From Flavobacterium gawalongense (lineage in GTDB: Bacteria; Bacteroidota; Bacteroidia; Flavobacteriales; Flavobacteriaceae), in the NCBI RefSeq assembly GCF_007097265.1, contig NZ_VJZP01000028.1, positions 1-56,913 of the forward strand: a DNA stretch of 56,913 nucleotides, given 5' to 3'. The stretch's first letter is position 1; every line of letters begins with the position of its first letter. Positions 18,392-26,728 of this stretch are shown here, in pieces. Under the pieces are notes generated by a model. The model saw nothing but the letters and a program-made list of their open reading frames with translations, had not been told where the DNA came from and did no database searches. The position numbers and the translations under genes were made by a program.

Positions 18392-18417
18392 CCTCAAATT
18401 TAGGTTTGAGGTTTTTT
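18392..18417 (+). terminator. Hairpin after tRNA-Gly copy 1
   Basis: CCTCAAA and TTTGAGG (7-bp stem, 6-nt loop) are followed by a T run. It may be an intrinsic terminator or a leaky one, because the second tRNA starts 16 nt later without a clear promoter of its own. Confidence 0.65.
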
Positions 18418-18432
18418 ATTTAAAATTTTTAT

Positions 18433-18505
<73 letters not shown>

Positions 18506-18510
18506 CTTCA

Positions 18511-18540
18511 AAGCCGAAACGTAATTGTTTCGGCTTTTTT
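18511..18540 (+). terminator. Terminator of the tRNA-Gly pair
   Basis: AAGCCGAAAC (18511-18520) pairs with GTTTCGGCTT (18527-18536), followed by a T run. It also lies just beyond the pepE stop on the opposite strand. Confidence 0.85.
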
Positions 18541-18564
18541 ATTTAGTATGAATTCATTTCAGAA

Positions 18565-19272
18565 TCATTTTATAAAACTCAAGTCGGTTCCGCTTTCTAA
18601 TTCTTCAGGATCTTGATTTTGTCTAAAAAGTCTCGCCGATAAGTTTCCTCTTAAAGTTATTTTTTCGCCTTTAACATCTAACCAGCTTCCTTCTCGTAAT
18701 CCTAAAACCGGAATAGCATTAAAAGCGTGAAATTCTTTTATTCTTGTTTCGCGCGTTTCGCCCATGTGTTTTGATTGTTCATCAGCATCTAAATAATGCG
18801 GATTCAAATTAAAAGGAATTAATCCTAAAGTTTGAAAGCTTGGCGGATAAATAATAGGCATATCATTGGTGGTTTGCATCGTCAGTCCGCAAATATTACT
18901 TCCGGCACTTGTTCCTAAATAAGGAGTTCCTTTTTTAACGGTGTCAGCAAGAACGGTCATTATTTTGTTTTTATACAATTGTGAAACCAATAAAAAAGTA
19001 TTACCGCCTCCTGTAAATATACCTTCTGCATTTTGGATTGCTTCAGCTGCATCTTCAAATTCATGAATTCCTTTTATTGTTTTATTTATTTTGGCAAAAG
19101 CCAAAGCAACTTTTGAAGTATATTCCTCATGTGAAACACCTCCTGAACGTGCATAAGGAATAAAAAGTATCGTTTTGCAATTTAAAAAATGCAAGCTTAA
19201 TTTAGGTAATAAATATTCTAAATAGTCCCCGCCATGAAGGGTAGATGTACTGGCGATAAGTATGTTTTTCAT
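18565..19272 (-). CDS. pepE: Dipeptidase E (alpha-aspartyl dipeptidase)
   Basis: This cytosolic serine peptidase of family S51 cleaves dipeptides with N-terminal aspartate. The 235-residue length is normal. The nucleophile Ser122 sits in YLGTSAGSNICG, His159 in LNPHYLDAD, and the glycine-rich GIFTGGGNTFLL (84-95) precedes them. VLGLREGSWLDV near 200 is also conserved in the family. The start MKNILIASTSTLHGGDYLEYLL aligns with known pepE starts. It is monocistronic, with tRNA-Gly genes convergent downstream. Confidence 0.94.
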   Translation of the reverse strand: MKNILIASTSTLHGGDYLEYLLPKLSLHFLNCKTILFIPYARSGGVSHEEYTSKVALAFAKINKTIKGIHEFEDAAEAIQNAEGIFTGGGNTFLLVSQLYKNKIMTVLADTVKKGTPYLGTSAGSNICGLTMQTTNDMPIIYPPSFQTLGLIPFNLNPHYLDADEQSKHMGETRETRIKEFHAFNAIPVLGLREGSWLDVKGEKITLRGNLSARLFRQNQDPEELESGTDLSFIK

Positions 19273-19441
19273 TGTGTTTTCTTGTAAAGAATAGTTTGGG
19301 TTAAAGATATAAAATTGTGTTTTTTTATGTTGTGATTCCGTTTTTTAATTAACATATTTTTACCAAGTCGTTAATAATTAATTTGGAAGAGAGTAAGATA
19401 CTTTTACAACATACCAATAATCGAAATTTGATTATCATCTA

Positions 19442-20209
19442 ATGAGTAGAGTTGTATGCATTTTTTTTATTTTAATTGCTTCAAAGGCTTTTGCGCAAGA
19501 ATCTATTCCTGTTAAATTGGACGGAAAAATAATTGCTGACATGTCGAATTTAGAAGGGATTTATGTGATAAATTTAAAAACTGAAAAAGCAGTTATTACT
19601 GAAAAATCCGGATATTTTTCGATACCTGCAGTTGTAGGAGACACACTTATGTTTTCTGCGGTGCAATTTAAAGGAATTCGTATTGTTTTGACCCAAAAAC
19701 ATTTTGAAAATGATTTCCTTTATGTAAAAATGGAGCCAATCATGAATCAATTAAAAGAAGTTATCGTTAAAAGAGGATACGATAATATCAATGCAGTTGC
19801 ACTTGGTATAATTCCAAAAGGACAGAAATCCTATACAGTGGCGGAACGTAAATTATATACCGCAACAGATCTTAATGCATCTGCAAGTTTATCGGGAATG
19901 GCTGGCGGTTCAATTTCAGCCGATCCATTGCTCAATTTTATTTCTGGCAGAACGGGTATGCTCAAAAAACAACTGGAAGTAGAGAAAAAAGAGTCTTATT
20001 TAAAACAATTGGAGAAACTGTTTGATGTTGACCATTTTGTAAATAAATTAAAAATTCCTTCTGAATACGTAAAAGGATTCGAATATTTTGCCGTTGAGAA
20101 TGCTAAATTCACAAAAATTTTGGATTCAAAGAATAGAACAACAATTGAATTTTTATTGGGCGAATTAGCCACAAAATATAACGAAATAATAGCCAGTGAA
20201 AATAAATAA
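19442..20209 (+). CDS. Secreted carboxypeptidase-regulatory-like protein, paralogue 1
   Basis: The 255-residue product has a signal peptide (MSRVVCIFFILIASKAFAQ) and a beta-sandwich region like CarboxypepD_reg, seen as VKLDGKIIADMSNLEGIYVINL, then SGYFSIPAVVGDTLMFSAVQFKG. The middle segment holds ELKEVIVKRGYDNINAVALGIIPKGQKSYTVAERKLYTAT in parts, a block repeated in the next gene. No catalytic residues are evident. It starts a three-gene run with overlapping ends, so it is translated as an operon. The start ATG follows a near-consensus AAATTTG element. Function unknown; likely periplasmic or outer-membrane associated. Confidence 0.8.
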   Translation: MSRVVCIFFILIASKAFAQESIPVKLDGKIIADMSNLEGIYVINLKTEKAVITEKSGYFSIPAVVGDTLMFSAVQFKGIRIVLTQKHFENDFLYVKMEPIMNQLKEVIVKRGYDNINAVALGIIPKGQKSYTVAERKLYTATDLNASASLSGMAGGSISADPLLNFISGRTGMLKKQLEVEKKESYLKQLEKLFDVDHFVNKLKIPSEYVKGFEYFAVENAKFTKILDSKNRTTIEFLLGELATKYNEIIASENK

Positions 20210-20924
20210 TATGCTACTGCTTGTTTTGTTTTTCATAGCTACTGTCTCTTTTGGTCAAACCAGTATTGAAAAAGAAATTCGTGGGAAAATTAGTGCCGAT
20301 ACAATCGCTGTTGAAGGCATAAAAATCGTCAATTCATCTACTGAAAAAGTAACCGTAACAAATAAGAATGGATTCTTCTCGCTATTCGCAAAAGAAGGAG
20401 ATGTTTTGGTTTTTTCTGCTGTAAATCTTGTAACTTTACATAGAAGAATAAGTAAACAGGATTTGATACCGGAGGTTCTTAAGATTCAAATGTCGCCAAA
20501 AAGCATTGTGCTCAAAGAAGTTATTGTCAATGAAAATCCACAAATAACTGCGGAAAACTTAGGGATTATTCCTTATGGTCAAAAGAAATATACGCCAGCG
20601 GAAAGAAAATTATACACCGCAACTTCCGGTGGTGGTATAGATGGTTTGCTAAATACTATTTCAGGTCGTAAAGCGATGCTTAAAAAAGAAATAGCGGTAG
20701 AGAATAAAGAACAGTCGTTGAACCGGCTTGCACCGCTTTTTGAAGATAAATATTATACAGAAATCCTAAAAATTTCTGCTGATTATATTAAAGATTTTCA
20801 ATATTATTGTGTTGATGATGCCAGTTTTACCGTGGCATTAAAATCTAAAAATAAAACATTGATCATGTTTTTAATTGCTGGCTTGTCTGAAAACTATAAT
20901 AAAATCATTACAAATGAAAAATAA
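20196..20924 (+). CDS. Secreted carboxypeptidase-regulatory-like protein, paralogue 2
   Basis: The product is 242 residues if translation begins at GTG 20196, which gives a signal peptide with a lysine near the start (MKINNMLLLVLFFIATVSFG). An ATG at 20211 is the alternative but removes the basic N-region. Overlap with paralogue 1 is 14 nt. The beta-sandwich pattern (IRGKISADTIAVEGIKIVNS, NGFFSLFAKEGDVLVFSAV) and the block LGIIPYGQKKYTPAERKLYTAT followed by LLNTISGRKAMLKKE match the first gene closely. No enzyme motif. The repeated ISGR block may be a docking or structural element specific to this family. Confidence 0.8.
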   Translation: MKINNMLLLVLFFIATVSFGQTSIEKEIRGKISADTIAVEGIKIVNSSTEKVTVTNKNGFFSLFAKEGDVLVFSAVNLVTLHRRISKQDLIPEVLKIQMSPKSIVLKEVIVNENPQITAENLGIIPYGQKKYTPAERKLYTATSGGGIDGLLNTISGRKAMLKKEIAVENKEQSLNRLAPLFEDKYYTEILKISADYIKDFQYYCVDDASFTVALKSKNKTLIMFLIAGLSENYNKIITNEK

Positions 20925-21666
20925 AATCGTAATACTGGTTTTGTGTTTGTGTTGTCAATTTTGTTTTAGTCAATTGACAAGAAAAACATTGTATGGTCAA
21001 GTGGTAAATGATTCCATTAAGTTAGAAAATGGGATTGTTTTTAATGTTAATTCCAAAACAGGAACGGTTATAAACCAACAAGGTTTTTTTAGTATTTTGG
21101 CAAAAGTCAAAGATACATTGGTTTTTTCTGGCTTAACTTTTAAATCAAAAAAAATAGTTCTCACCCAAAAAGAAATTTCAACCCCATTATTAAGAGTGAA
21201 ACTGGTTGCATTTGTCAATTTGTTGCCAGAAGTGGTGGTTTATGGGGACAAAAAAATAAATCCGATTTCAGGAAATTCACAAAAGTATGTCGATATGCAA
21301 TATTTTGATGATGAGAAGTCTTCTCCAAAAAATAGGACGATGCCATCCGATGGAAGTATTGAAAAAGGAATGGATTTTGTGCGAATTTACAAAGATGTAT
21401 TAAAAGCTTTGAGAAAAAACAATCCTGAAAAAACAGATTTTACAAGTGATAAAAGTTTTACTGAACTGGTAATGAATAAAGTTAGTTACTCCTTTTTCAC
21501 GAACACATTAAAGTTAAATGATGATGAAATTGGTCTTTTTCTTATTTTTTGTGAGAATGATTCCAAGTCAAAAATAGTCATGAAACCTGGCAATGAATTC
21601 CAAGTGATGGATTTCCTTGTTACAAAAAACAAAGAATTTAAAAGAATTACTACTTTTGAAAAATGA
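20914..21666 (+). CDS. Secreted carboxypeptidase-regulatory-like protein, paralogue 3
   Basis: The frame is open from 20875, but the Met at 20914 is preferred because it gives a signal peptide (MKNKIVILVLCLCCQFCFSQ) and overlaps the preceding stop by 11 nt, like the previous pair. The 250-residue product keeps the N-terminal sandwich (LYGQVVNDSIKLENGIVFNV, QGFFSILAKVKDTLVFSGL) but its C-terminal half, with no GIIPxGQ block, has diverged from the other two. Function unknown. The stop codon lies at the start of a 130-bp tandem repeat. Confidence 0.78.
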   Translation: MKNKIVILVLCLCCQFCFSQLTRKTLYGQVVNDSIKLENGIVFNVNSKTGTVINQQGFFSILAKVKDTLVFSGLTFKSKKIVLTQKEISTPLLRVKLVAFVNLLPEVVVYGDKKINPISGNSQKYVDMQYFDDEKSSPKNRTMPSDGSIEKGMDFVRIYKDVLKALRKNNPEKTDFTSDKSFTELVMNKVSYSFFTNTLKLNDDEIGLFLIFCENDSKSKIVMKPGNEFQVMDFLVTKNKEFKRITTFEK

Positions 21667-21927
21667 AATCGCCATGATTCCAAAACGCAATTGAAAATCA
21701 TCGAACACAAATAAAAATAAAAAATTGTGAGATAAATAAGATTGAAGAAAGGCGATACCATATTCCGATAAAAAACAAATAGAATCTTCGGATGAAATCG
21801 CCATGATTCAAAATCACAATTGAAAATCATCGAACACAAATAAAAATAAAAAATTTGTAAGATAAATAATAATAATAATGAAGAATGGCGATGCCATATT
21901 CCATTAAAAAACAAATAGAATCTTCGT
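21663..21927 (+). repeat. Tandem duplication of a 129-136-bp unit
   Basis: Unit 1 is 21663-21791 and unit 2 is 21792-21927. Both begin ATGAAATCGCCATGATTC and end CAAATAGAATCTTCG. Unit 2 contains ATCGCCAT near its start and ATGGCGAT near its end, so each unit can fold back on itself. The second unit forms the leader of the DUF6702 gene, whose ATG follows immediately. Confidence 0.9.
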
Positions 21928-22431
21928 ATGAAAAAAACAATCTTATATGCCTTTATTGGAATTTTATTCCTGAGTTTAACCGCTTTCAGTGTTCATAAAT
22001 TTTATGTTGCAGTATATCAGGTCAATTATGCTGCCGAAAAGAAAATGCTCCAAATTACCTCTCGCATTTTTGTTGATGATTTGAATAATGCTTTAGAAAA
22101 AAAGTACAACAAAAAAGTGTATTTAGGAACCGAAAAAGAATCACCTGAAGAAATGCTTTTACTAAAGAAGTATTTTTTAGAGAAATTCTCTGTAAAAGTA
22201 AATGGGCAAACAAAGCCTGTTAATTTTTTAAGCAAAGAGCTGGAAGGGGATATCCTTATTTGTTATTGCAACGTAAAGGAAATTGCCAAAATTAATTCGC
22301 TTGAAATTTTCAATACGGTTTTGATAGATTGGAATACCGAACAGCAAAATATTACCCATGTTAATGTATTAGGAGAGAAAAAAAGTATACTCTTTACAAA
22401 TTCTAATAGGAGTGAAATGTTAAAATACTAA
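21928..22431 (+). CDS. DUF6702 family protein
   Basis: The 167-residue protein begins with a hydrophobic signal or anchor (MKKTILYAFIGILFLSLTAF) followed by SVHKFYVAVYQVNY, the conserved start of this Bacteroidota family. Other typical features are ITSRIFVDDLNNALEKKY and ICYCNVKEIAKINSLEI. The role is unknown. In flavobacteria it is often next to M1 peptidases, as here (66 nt upstream of one), which suggests functional linkage but is not proof. The leader is the second unit of the tandem repeat. Confidence 0.78.
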   Translation: MKKTILYAFIGILFLSLTAFSVHKFYVAVYQVNYAAEKKMLQITSRIFVDDLNNALEKKYNKKVYLGTEKESPEEMLLLKKYFLEKFSVKVNGQTKPVNFLSKELEGDILICYCNVKEIAKINSLEIFNTVLIDWNTEQQNITHVNVLGEKKSILFTNSNRSEMLKY

Positions 22432-22496
22432 TAAAATGCAAGTAATTTGTTAAAAATTATTATTTTCACACGCTTAAATAATCGGCATTCTATAAC

Positions 22497-24740
22497 ATGA
22501 AAAAAATCACATTATTATTTATTTTTCCAGTAATTCTATTTGCTCAAGAAAAAACCACCACATTAACCCCAAAGCAATCAGGAAAGTACGACACTAACAA
22601 GTTTAGTCAAATGTATGACTTATTAGCAACGCCTAATATGTTTCGTACCGCTTCCGGAGCTCCAGGATCAGCTTATTATCAACAACAAGCTGATTATAAG
22701 ATAGACGTGGAGTTGGACGATAAAAACGCCAAATTAAGTGGCTCTGAAACGGTAACGTATTATAACAATTCTCCAGACAGTTTAGAGTATTTATGGTTGC
22801 AGTTAGATCAAAATCAAGCAGCTAAAAACTCAGAATCTCCTTTAGTTGAAAGTAAAATAATAGAACAAGTATTACCTGCTGAAAAGTTTGCAAATCAATA
22901 TTTTAAACAAGGATTGGATCGTGGATTTAAAATTGAATATGTAAAAGATGCAAAAGGAAATCCTTTGTCTTATACTATAAATCAAACCATGATGCGTATT
23001 AATCTGGTTACTCCTCTTAAACCAGGAGAAAAATTTATATTTTCAACTAAATGGTGGTACAATATCAATAACTACATTCAGGATGGCGGTCGTTCCGGTT
23101 ATGAACCATTCGAAAAAGAAGGAAATAGATTGTATGTAATTGCTCAATTCTATCCAAGAATGGCGGTTTATAATGATGTGGAAGGATGGCAGAATATGCA
23201 ATTTTGGGGAGGAGGAGAGTTTGCTTTACCTTTTGGAAATTTTGATGTAAATATTACGGTTCCTGCAGATCACGTTATGGATGCAACAGGAGAATTGATG
23301 AATAGAAGCGAAGTGTTTACACCAGCTCAGGTAAAAAGATATGAATTGGCACAAAAAACATTCGATAAACCGGTTGTTGTTGTAACGCAAGCTGAGGCTG
23401 AAGCCAATGAAAAAGGATTTTCAGACAAGAAAAAAACATGGAAATTTAGTGCTAAAAACGTAAGAGATTTTGGTATTGCCACTTCAAGAAAGTTTATTTA
23501 TGATGCTATGGCGGTACAATTAAGTACTAAAGTTGTAATGGCTGAGTCACTTTATCCTAAAGAAGCGAACCCGCTTTGGGGAGAAACTTCAACACAAATG
23601 GTAGCGCATACTTTAAAAAGTTATTCTTCTCATACTTTTGACTATCCTTATCCAAAAGCAGTCTCAGTATCTGCGGAAGATCAAGGAATGGAATACCCTA
23701 TGATTTGTTGGAATTTTGGTCGCCCTGATGCAAATGGTGTAACTAGTGAACAAGTGAAAAATGGAATGATAGGAGTGGTGATCCATGAAGTAGGACATAA
23801 CTTTTTTCCAATGATTGTTAATTCTGATGAGCGTCAATGGACTTGGATGGATGAAGGGTTAAACTCTTTTATGGAATTTATGGCAGAACAGGAATTAGGA
23901 ACTAATTTTCCTTCAAGACGTGGACCTGCAAAAAATATTGTTCCTTATATGAGTGGAGATCAAAAGTTTCTGGAACCTATCATGTCAAACTCTGAGAGCA
24001 TTATTCAGTTTGGGAATAATGCCTACGGAAAACCAGCTACGGGTTTAAATATTCTTAGGGAAACCATTATGGGAAGAGAATTATTTGATCATGCTTTTAA
24101 GGTGTATGCAAATAGATGGAAATTCAAACACCCTACACCTGAAGATTTCTTTAGAACTATGGAAGATGCTTCGGCAGTAGATTTAGATTGGTTTTTCAGA
24201 GGCTGGTTTTATTCAACTGATTTTGTTGATATTGGTATAAATGAAGTGAAACAATATTATGTTTCTGAAACTCCTACAGCAGCGTTGAAAGATGCTAAGA
24301 TAAGAAAAGGACGTTTTGGTTTAGATAAAGGCCCATTCGTATATTTAATTTCAGAGAAAAGCGAAGAATTAAATCCTTCGGACAAGAAACCATTGAAAAT
24401 AGAGGAAGTGAAATTGCTTTCAGAATATGTAGACCAAAAACTTACAGCCGAAGAAAAAGCAACGATGAAGACGCCTAAATATTTCTATGAAATAGAGTTC
24501 AATAAACCAGGGGGAATGTTGATGCCAATTATTGTTGAAATTACTTATGAGGATGATACCAAAGAAACTTTCAAGTATCCGGCACAAATTTGGAGAAAAA
24601 ATAATGAAACGACCAAGAAAGTGTATGCCACTGAAAAAGTAATAAAAAAGATTCAGATTGACCCGAAATTGGAAACTGCTGATATAGATGTTACTAATAA
24701 CACTTGGCCAAAATCAGAAGTGAAATCAAAATTTGACTAA
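22497..24740 (+). CDS. M1 family zinc metallopeptidase
   Basis: The 747-residue secreted peptidase has a signal peptide (MKKITLLFIFPVILFAQ). The zinc site is clear: H430-E431-V-G-H434 in VVIHEVGHNFFP and the third ligand Glu453 in WMDEGLNSFMEF. The upstream substrate-recognition strand (DQGMEYPMICWN, about 395-405) replaces the usual GAMEN with a related pattern. An N-terminal beta domain (VELDDKNAKLSGSETVTYYN) fits the M1 layout. It probably trims peptides in the periplasm or outside the cell. A terminator follows at 24753-24784. Confidence 0.93.
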   Translation: MKKITLLFIFPVILFAQEKTTTLTPKQSGKYDTNKFSQMYDLLATPNMFRTASGAPGSAYYQQQADYKIDVELDDKNAKLSGSETVTYYNNSPDSLEYLWLQLDQNQAAKNSESPLVESKIIEQVLPAEKFANQYFKQGLDRGFKIEYVKDAKGNPLSYTINQTMMRINLVTPLKPGEKFIFSTKWWYNINNYIQDGGRSGYEPFEKEGNRLYVIAQFYPRMAVYNDVEGWQNMQFWGGGEFALPFGNFDVNITVPADHVMDATGELMNRSEVFTPAQVKRYELAQKTFDKPVVVVTQAEAEANEKGFSDKKKTWKFSAKNVRDFGIATSRKFIYDAMAVQLSTKVVMAESLYPKEANPLWGETSTQMVAHTLKSYSSHTFDYPYPKAVSVSAEDQGMEYPMICWNFGRPDANGVTSEQVKNGMIGVVIHEVGHNFFPMIVNSDERQWTWMDEGLNSFMEFMAEQELGTNFPSRRGPAKNIVPYMSGDQKFLEPIMSNSESIIQFGNNAYGKPATGLNILRETIMGRELFDHAFKVYANRWKFKHPTPEDFFRTMEDASAVDLDWFFRGWFYSTDFVDIGINEVKQYYVSETPTAALKDAKIRKGRFGLDKGPFVYLISEKSEELNPSDKKPLKIEEVKLLSEYVDQKLTAEEKATMKTPKYFYEIEFNKPGGMLMPIIVEITYEDDTKETFKYPAQIWRKNNETTKKVYATEKVIKKIQIDPKLETADIDVTNNTWPKSEVKSKFD

Positions 24741-24752
24741 TAAGAACAGTAT

Positions 24753-24784
24753 AAAAGAGGCTCCAATTGGAGTCTCTTTTTTTA
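24753..24784 (+). terminator. Terminator after the M1 peptidase
   Basis: AAAAGAGGCTCC pairs with GGAGTCTCTTTT across an AATT loop (one G-T pair) and is followed by a T run. Confidence 0.85.
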
Positions 24785-24818
24785 TGAAAAAATTAAAATA
24801 CTGAGATTCAAAAAATGA

Positions 24819-24826
24819 TATCTTTG
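24819..24826 (+). promoter_or_regulatory. Putative -7 element for tatA
   Basis: TATCTTTG matches TAnnTTTG and lies 22 nt before the tatA ATG. No TTG is at ideal -33 spacing. Confidence 0.45.
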
Positions 24827-24848
24827 TATTCAAGAAAAATCTAAAAAT

Positions 24849-25250
24849 ATGTTTGGTATAGGAGGAGGCGAATTAATTTTTATAATGTTTATTGTACTCA
24901 TGCTTTTTGGCTCGGATAAAGTGCCTGAAATAGCACGTACTATGGGAAAAGCGATGGCGCAGATAAAAAATGCGACCAACGATATAAAAAGTGAAATTCA
25001 AAAAGGGGCTGAGGCTAATGGTTTTGATACAAAATCATTGAACGATATAAGAGGTAATATTACATCGGAAATCAATAAAGCGAAAGATAATCTGTTAGGA
25101 GACACTTCATCATTCAGCGATATGACGGGAAATATTACGTCAGAAATAAATAAGGCCAAAGACAATCTTTTGGGGGATACAACAACTGAAACAGAAAAAG
25201 CAAAAGAAGAAATTGACGACATTACTGGTCCCATAAAACGCCAGATGTAA
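24849..25250 (+). CDS. tatA: TatA/E family twin-arginine translocase subunit with duplicated C-terminal repeat
   Basis: TatA forms the pore-like oligomer that exports folded proteins with RR signal peptides. The 133-residue protein has the single helix GELIFIMFIVLMLFG (7-21), the hinge FGSDKVPEIARTMGKAM, and an amphipathic helix. It is long for TatA. Two identical 18-residue blocks, residues 69-86 and 94-111 (GNITSEINKAKDNLLGDT), lie in the cytosolic tail, with a third, weaker segment (ETEKAKEEIDDITG). The DNA of the two blocks differs at 12 of 18 codons, all synonymous. It overlaps the PAP2 gene by one base (TAATG), so the two are co-translated. Confidence 0.93.
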   Translation: MFGIGGGELIFIMFIVLMLFGSDKVPEIARTMGKAMAQIKNATNDIKSEIQKGAEANGFDTKSLNDIRGNITSEINKAKDNLLGDTSSFSDMTGNITSEINKAKDNLLGDTTTETEKAKEEIDDITGPIKRQM

Positions 25251-25822
25251 TGTTGGAAAAAATACTTTCTCTCGATTCCGAATTATTTATTTACCTGAAC
25301 AGTTTGGGGTCTGAAACTTATGATGGATTATGGCTGTTTATTACCAGACAGAGTAATTGGATTCCGTTATTTTTGCTGTTAGCGTACCTGCTTTATAAAA
25401 AATTGGGAGCAAAACAAACCCTATACTTACTTTTATTTATAGCGGTGTTGTTAACAATTACAGATCAAACAACCAATTTATTCAAAAATGGATTTCAAAG
25501 ATTGCGACCGTGTAATAATCCAGAAATAAATTCATTTATTCGAGTTGTACAATTTCGTAATTCCTATAGTTTTTTCTCTGGACATGCCGCTAATTCAATG
25601 GCCGTATCTACTTTTTTATATTTCAATTTTAAAAACAAAATCAAATATTTCGGCTTTCTGTTTTTATGGCCGTTGATATTTGCATACAGCAGAATATATC
25701 TAGGGTTACATTATCCAATAGATATTCTTGCTGGATTTTTGTTTGGATTTATTTTTGGCTTCTTAATGTTTAAGATATACAAAGCAGCACAATTAAAATA
25801 TTTTCCTCGAAAAGATAGTTAG
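25250..25822 (+). CDS. PAP2 family membrane phosphatase
   Basis: The 190-residue membrane protein carries the PAP2 signatures KNGFQRLRP (79-87), FSGH (109-112, the usual PSGH with Phe replacing Pro) and SRIYLGLHYPID (147-158), with active-site His112, Arg148 and His154. The helices lie around 28-50, 57-73, 133-147 and 160-178. Such enzymes dephosphorylate lipid phosphates such as phosphatidic acid or undecaprenyl diphosphate, and the substrate is undetermined here. It overlaps the tatA stop by one base. Confidence 0.9.
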   Translation: MLEKILSLDSELFIYLNSLGSETYDGLWLFITRQSNWIPLFLLLAYLLYKKLGAKQTLYLLLFIAVLLTITDQTTNLFKNGFQRLRPCNNPEINSFIRVVQFRNSYSFFSGHAANSMAVSTFLYFNFKNKIKYFGFLFLWPLIFAYSRIYLGLHYPIDILAGFLFGFIFGFLMFKIYKAAQLKYFPRKDS

Positions 25823-25830
25823 AAGGTTTT

Positions 25831-25913
25831 GGAGCTATTTCCTGCTTTTCACTTCAATCTTTTTATTTTAAAAAAAAAATAAAAAGGATTTTCGTTTTAA
25901 TCAGGGCTAGGGC
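25831..25913. repeat. Structured intergenic repeat (candidate family member 1)
   Basis: The element starts GGAGCTATTTCCTGC, has a central stem TTTTTATTTT/AAAATAAAAA, and ends AATCAGGGCTAGGGC. It lies downstream of the PAP2 gene and upstream of the convergent O-methyltransferase. From memory, sequences of this type are common between genes in Flavobacterium genomes. A related, degenerate copy may be at 53757-53880. Confidence 0.55.
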
Positions 25914-26005
25914 ATTGGTTTTTAAAAGCTTATTTTTTTTAAAAAATTAATACTGCCAGAAACCGGAAACCTGAATTCTGCTATCTAAAATTTACAACCT
26001 GAAAT

Positions 26006-26665
26006 CTAAAGAACCCGACTCACGGTCAATCCATCGCGAATAGGCAATAAAACTGTTTCTACTCGGGGATCATTTGCTAATAGATTATTGTATTCCAATA
26101 ATATTTTTGTGCTCAAATCTTTAGGATTCAATGGTTCGAGAACTTTACCGCTCCACAACACATTATCCGATAAGATAATTCCGCCTTTATTCATTTTTGG
26201 AACAATCAACTCAAAATAGTTGAGGTAATTTTCTTTGTCGGCATCAATGAAAACCAAATCAAATTTCATATCAAGCGTTGGAATGATGTTAATAGCTTCT
26301 CCAAGATATTGGGAAATTTGTTTCCCCCAAGGTGATTTGTCAAAATGCTTGCGCTGAAAATCAACCAATTCTTCTTTGATGTCAATCGTATGAAGCGTTC
26401 CGTTTTCCTGCATTCCTTCACACAAACACAAGGCAGAATAACCCGTATAAGTCCCGATTTCAAGAATATTCACCGGCCGAATCAACTTAGATAACATACT
26501 CAAAACACGACCTTGAAAATGACCGCTCAACATTCTTGGCAGTAGAATTTTTTGGTAGGTTTCTTTATTCAAAGCAGCCAATAAAGCTGGCTCTTTTTCA
26601 GAATGTTGCTCGATATAATCTTCTAATTCTTGTGAAATGAAATGCATTTTTTGATTTTTTTTCAA
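26006..26665 (-). CDS. O-methyltransferase (caffeoyl-CoA/catechol type)
   Basis: The 219-residue protein is a Methyltransf_3 SAM-dependent O-methyltransferase. Motif I is NILEIGTYTGYSALCLCEGM and the metal/substrate region is DLVFIDADKENYLNYFE, followed by GGIILSDNVLWSGKV, which carries the remaining metal ligands. The natural substrate is not evident, though catechol-like phenols are typical. It diverges from rlmN over a 63-nt gap with a -7 element at 26674-26681 on the minus strand. Confidence 0.92.
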   Translation of the reverse strand: MKKNQKMHFISQELEDYIEQHSEKEPALLAALNKETYQKILLPRMLSGHFQGRVLSMLSKLIRPVNILEIGTYTGYSALCLCEGMQENGTLHTIDIKEELVDFQRKHFDKSPWGKQISQYLGEAINIIPTLDMKFDLVFIDADKENYLNYFELIVPKMNKGGIILSDNVLWSGKVLEPLNPKDLSTKILLEYNNLLANDPRVETVLLPIRDGLTVSRVL

Positions 26666-26673
26666 TAGAAGGC

Positions 26674-26681
26674 AAAGTTAT
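26674..26681 (-). promoter_or_regulatory. Putative -7 element for the O-methyltransferase
   Basis: TAACTTTG on the minus strand, about 8 nt before the start at 26665, matches TAnnTTTG and implies a very short leader. Confidence 0.45.
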
Positions 26682-26716
26682 CAAATTATCAAATCAACAA
26701 ATCAACAAATTGTCAT

Positions 26717-26724
26717 TAAATTTG
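26717..26724 (+). promoter_or_regulatory. -7 element directly before rlmN
   Basis: TAAATTTG matches TAnnTTTG and ends only four bases before the rlmN ATG. Transcription would start at or near the start codon, giving a leaderless or near-leaderless mRNA. Confidence 0.5.
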
Positions 26725-26728
26725 CACC

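Noticed and set aside
21486..21914. Minus-strand ORF of 142 codons across the tandem repeat
   Set aside because: It overlaps a real gene and its repeated FYFYLC block comes from the DNA repeat, not from coding selection.
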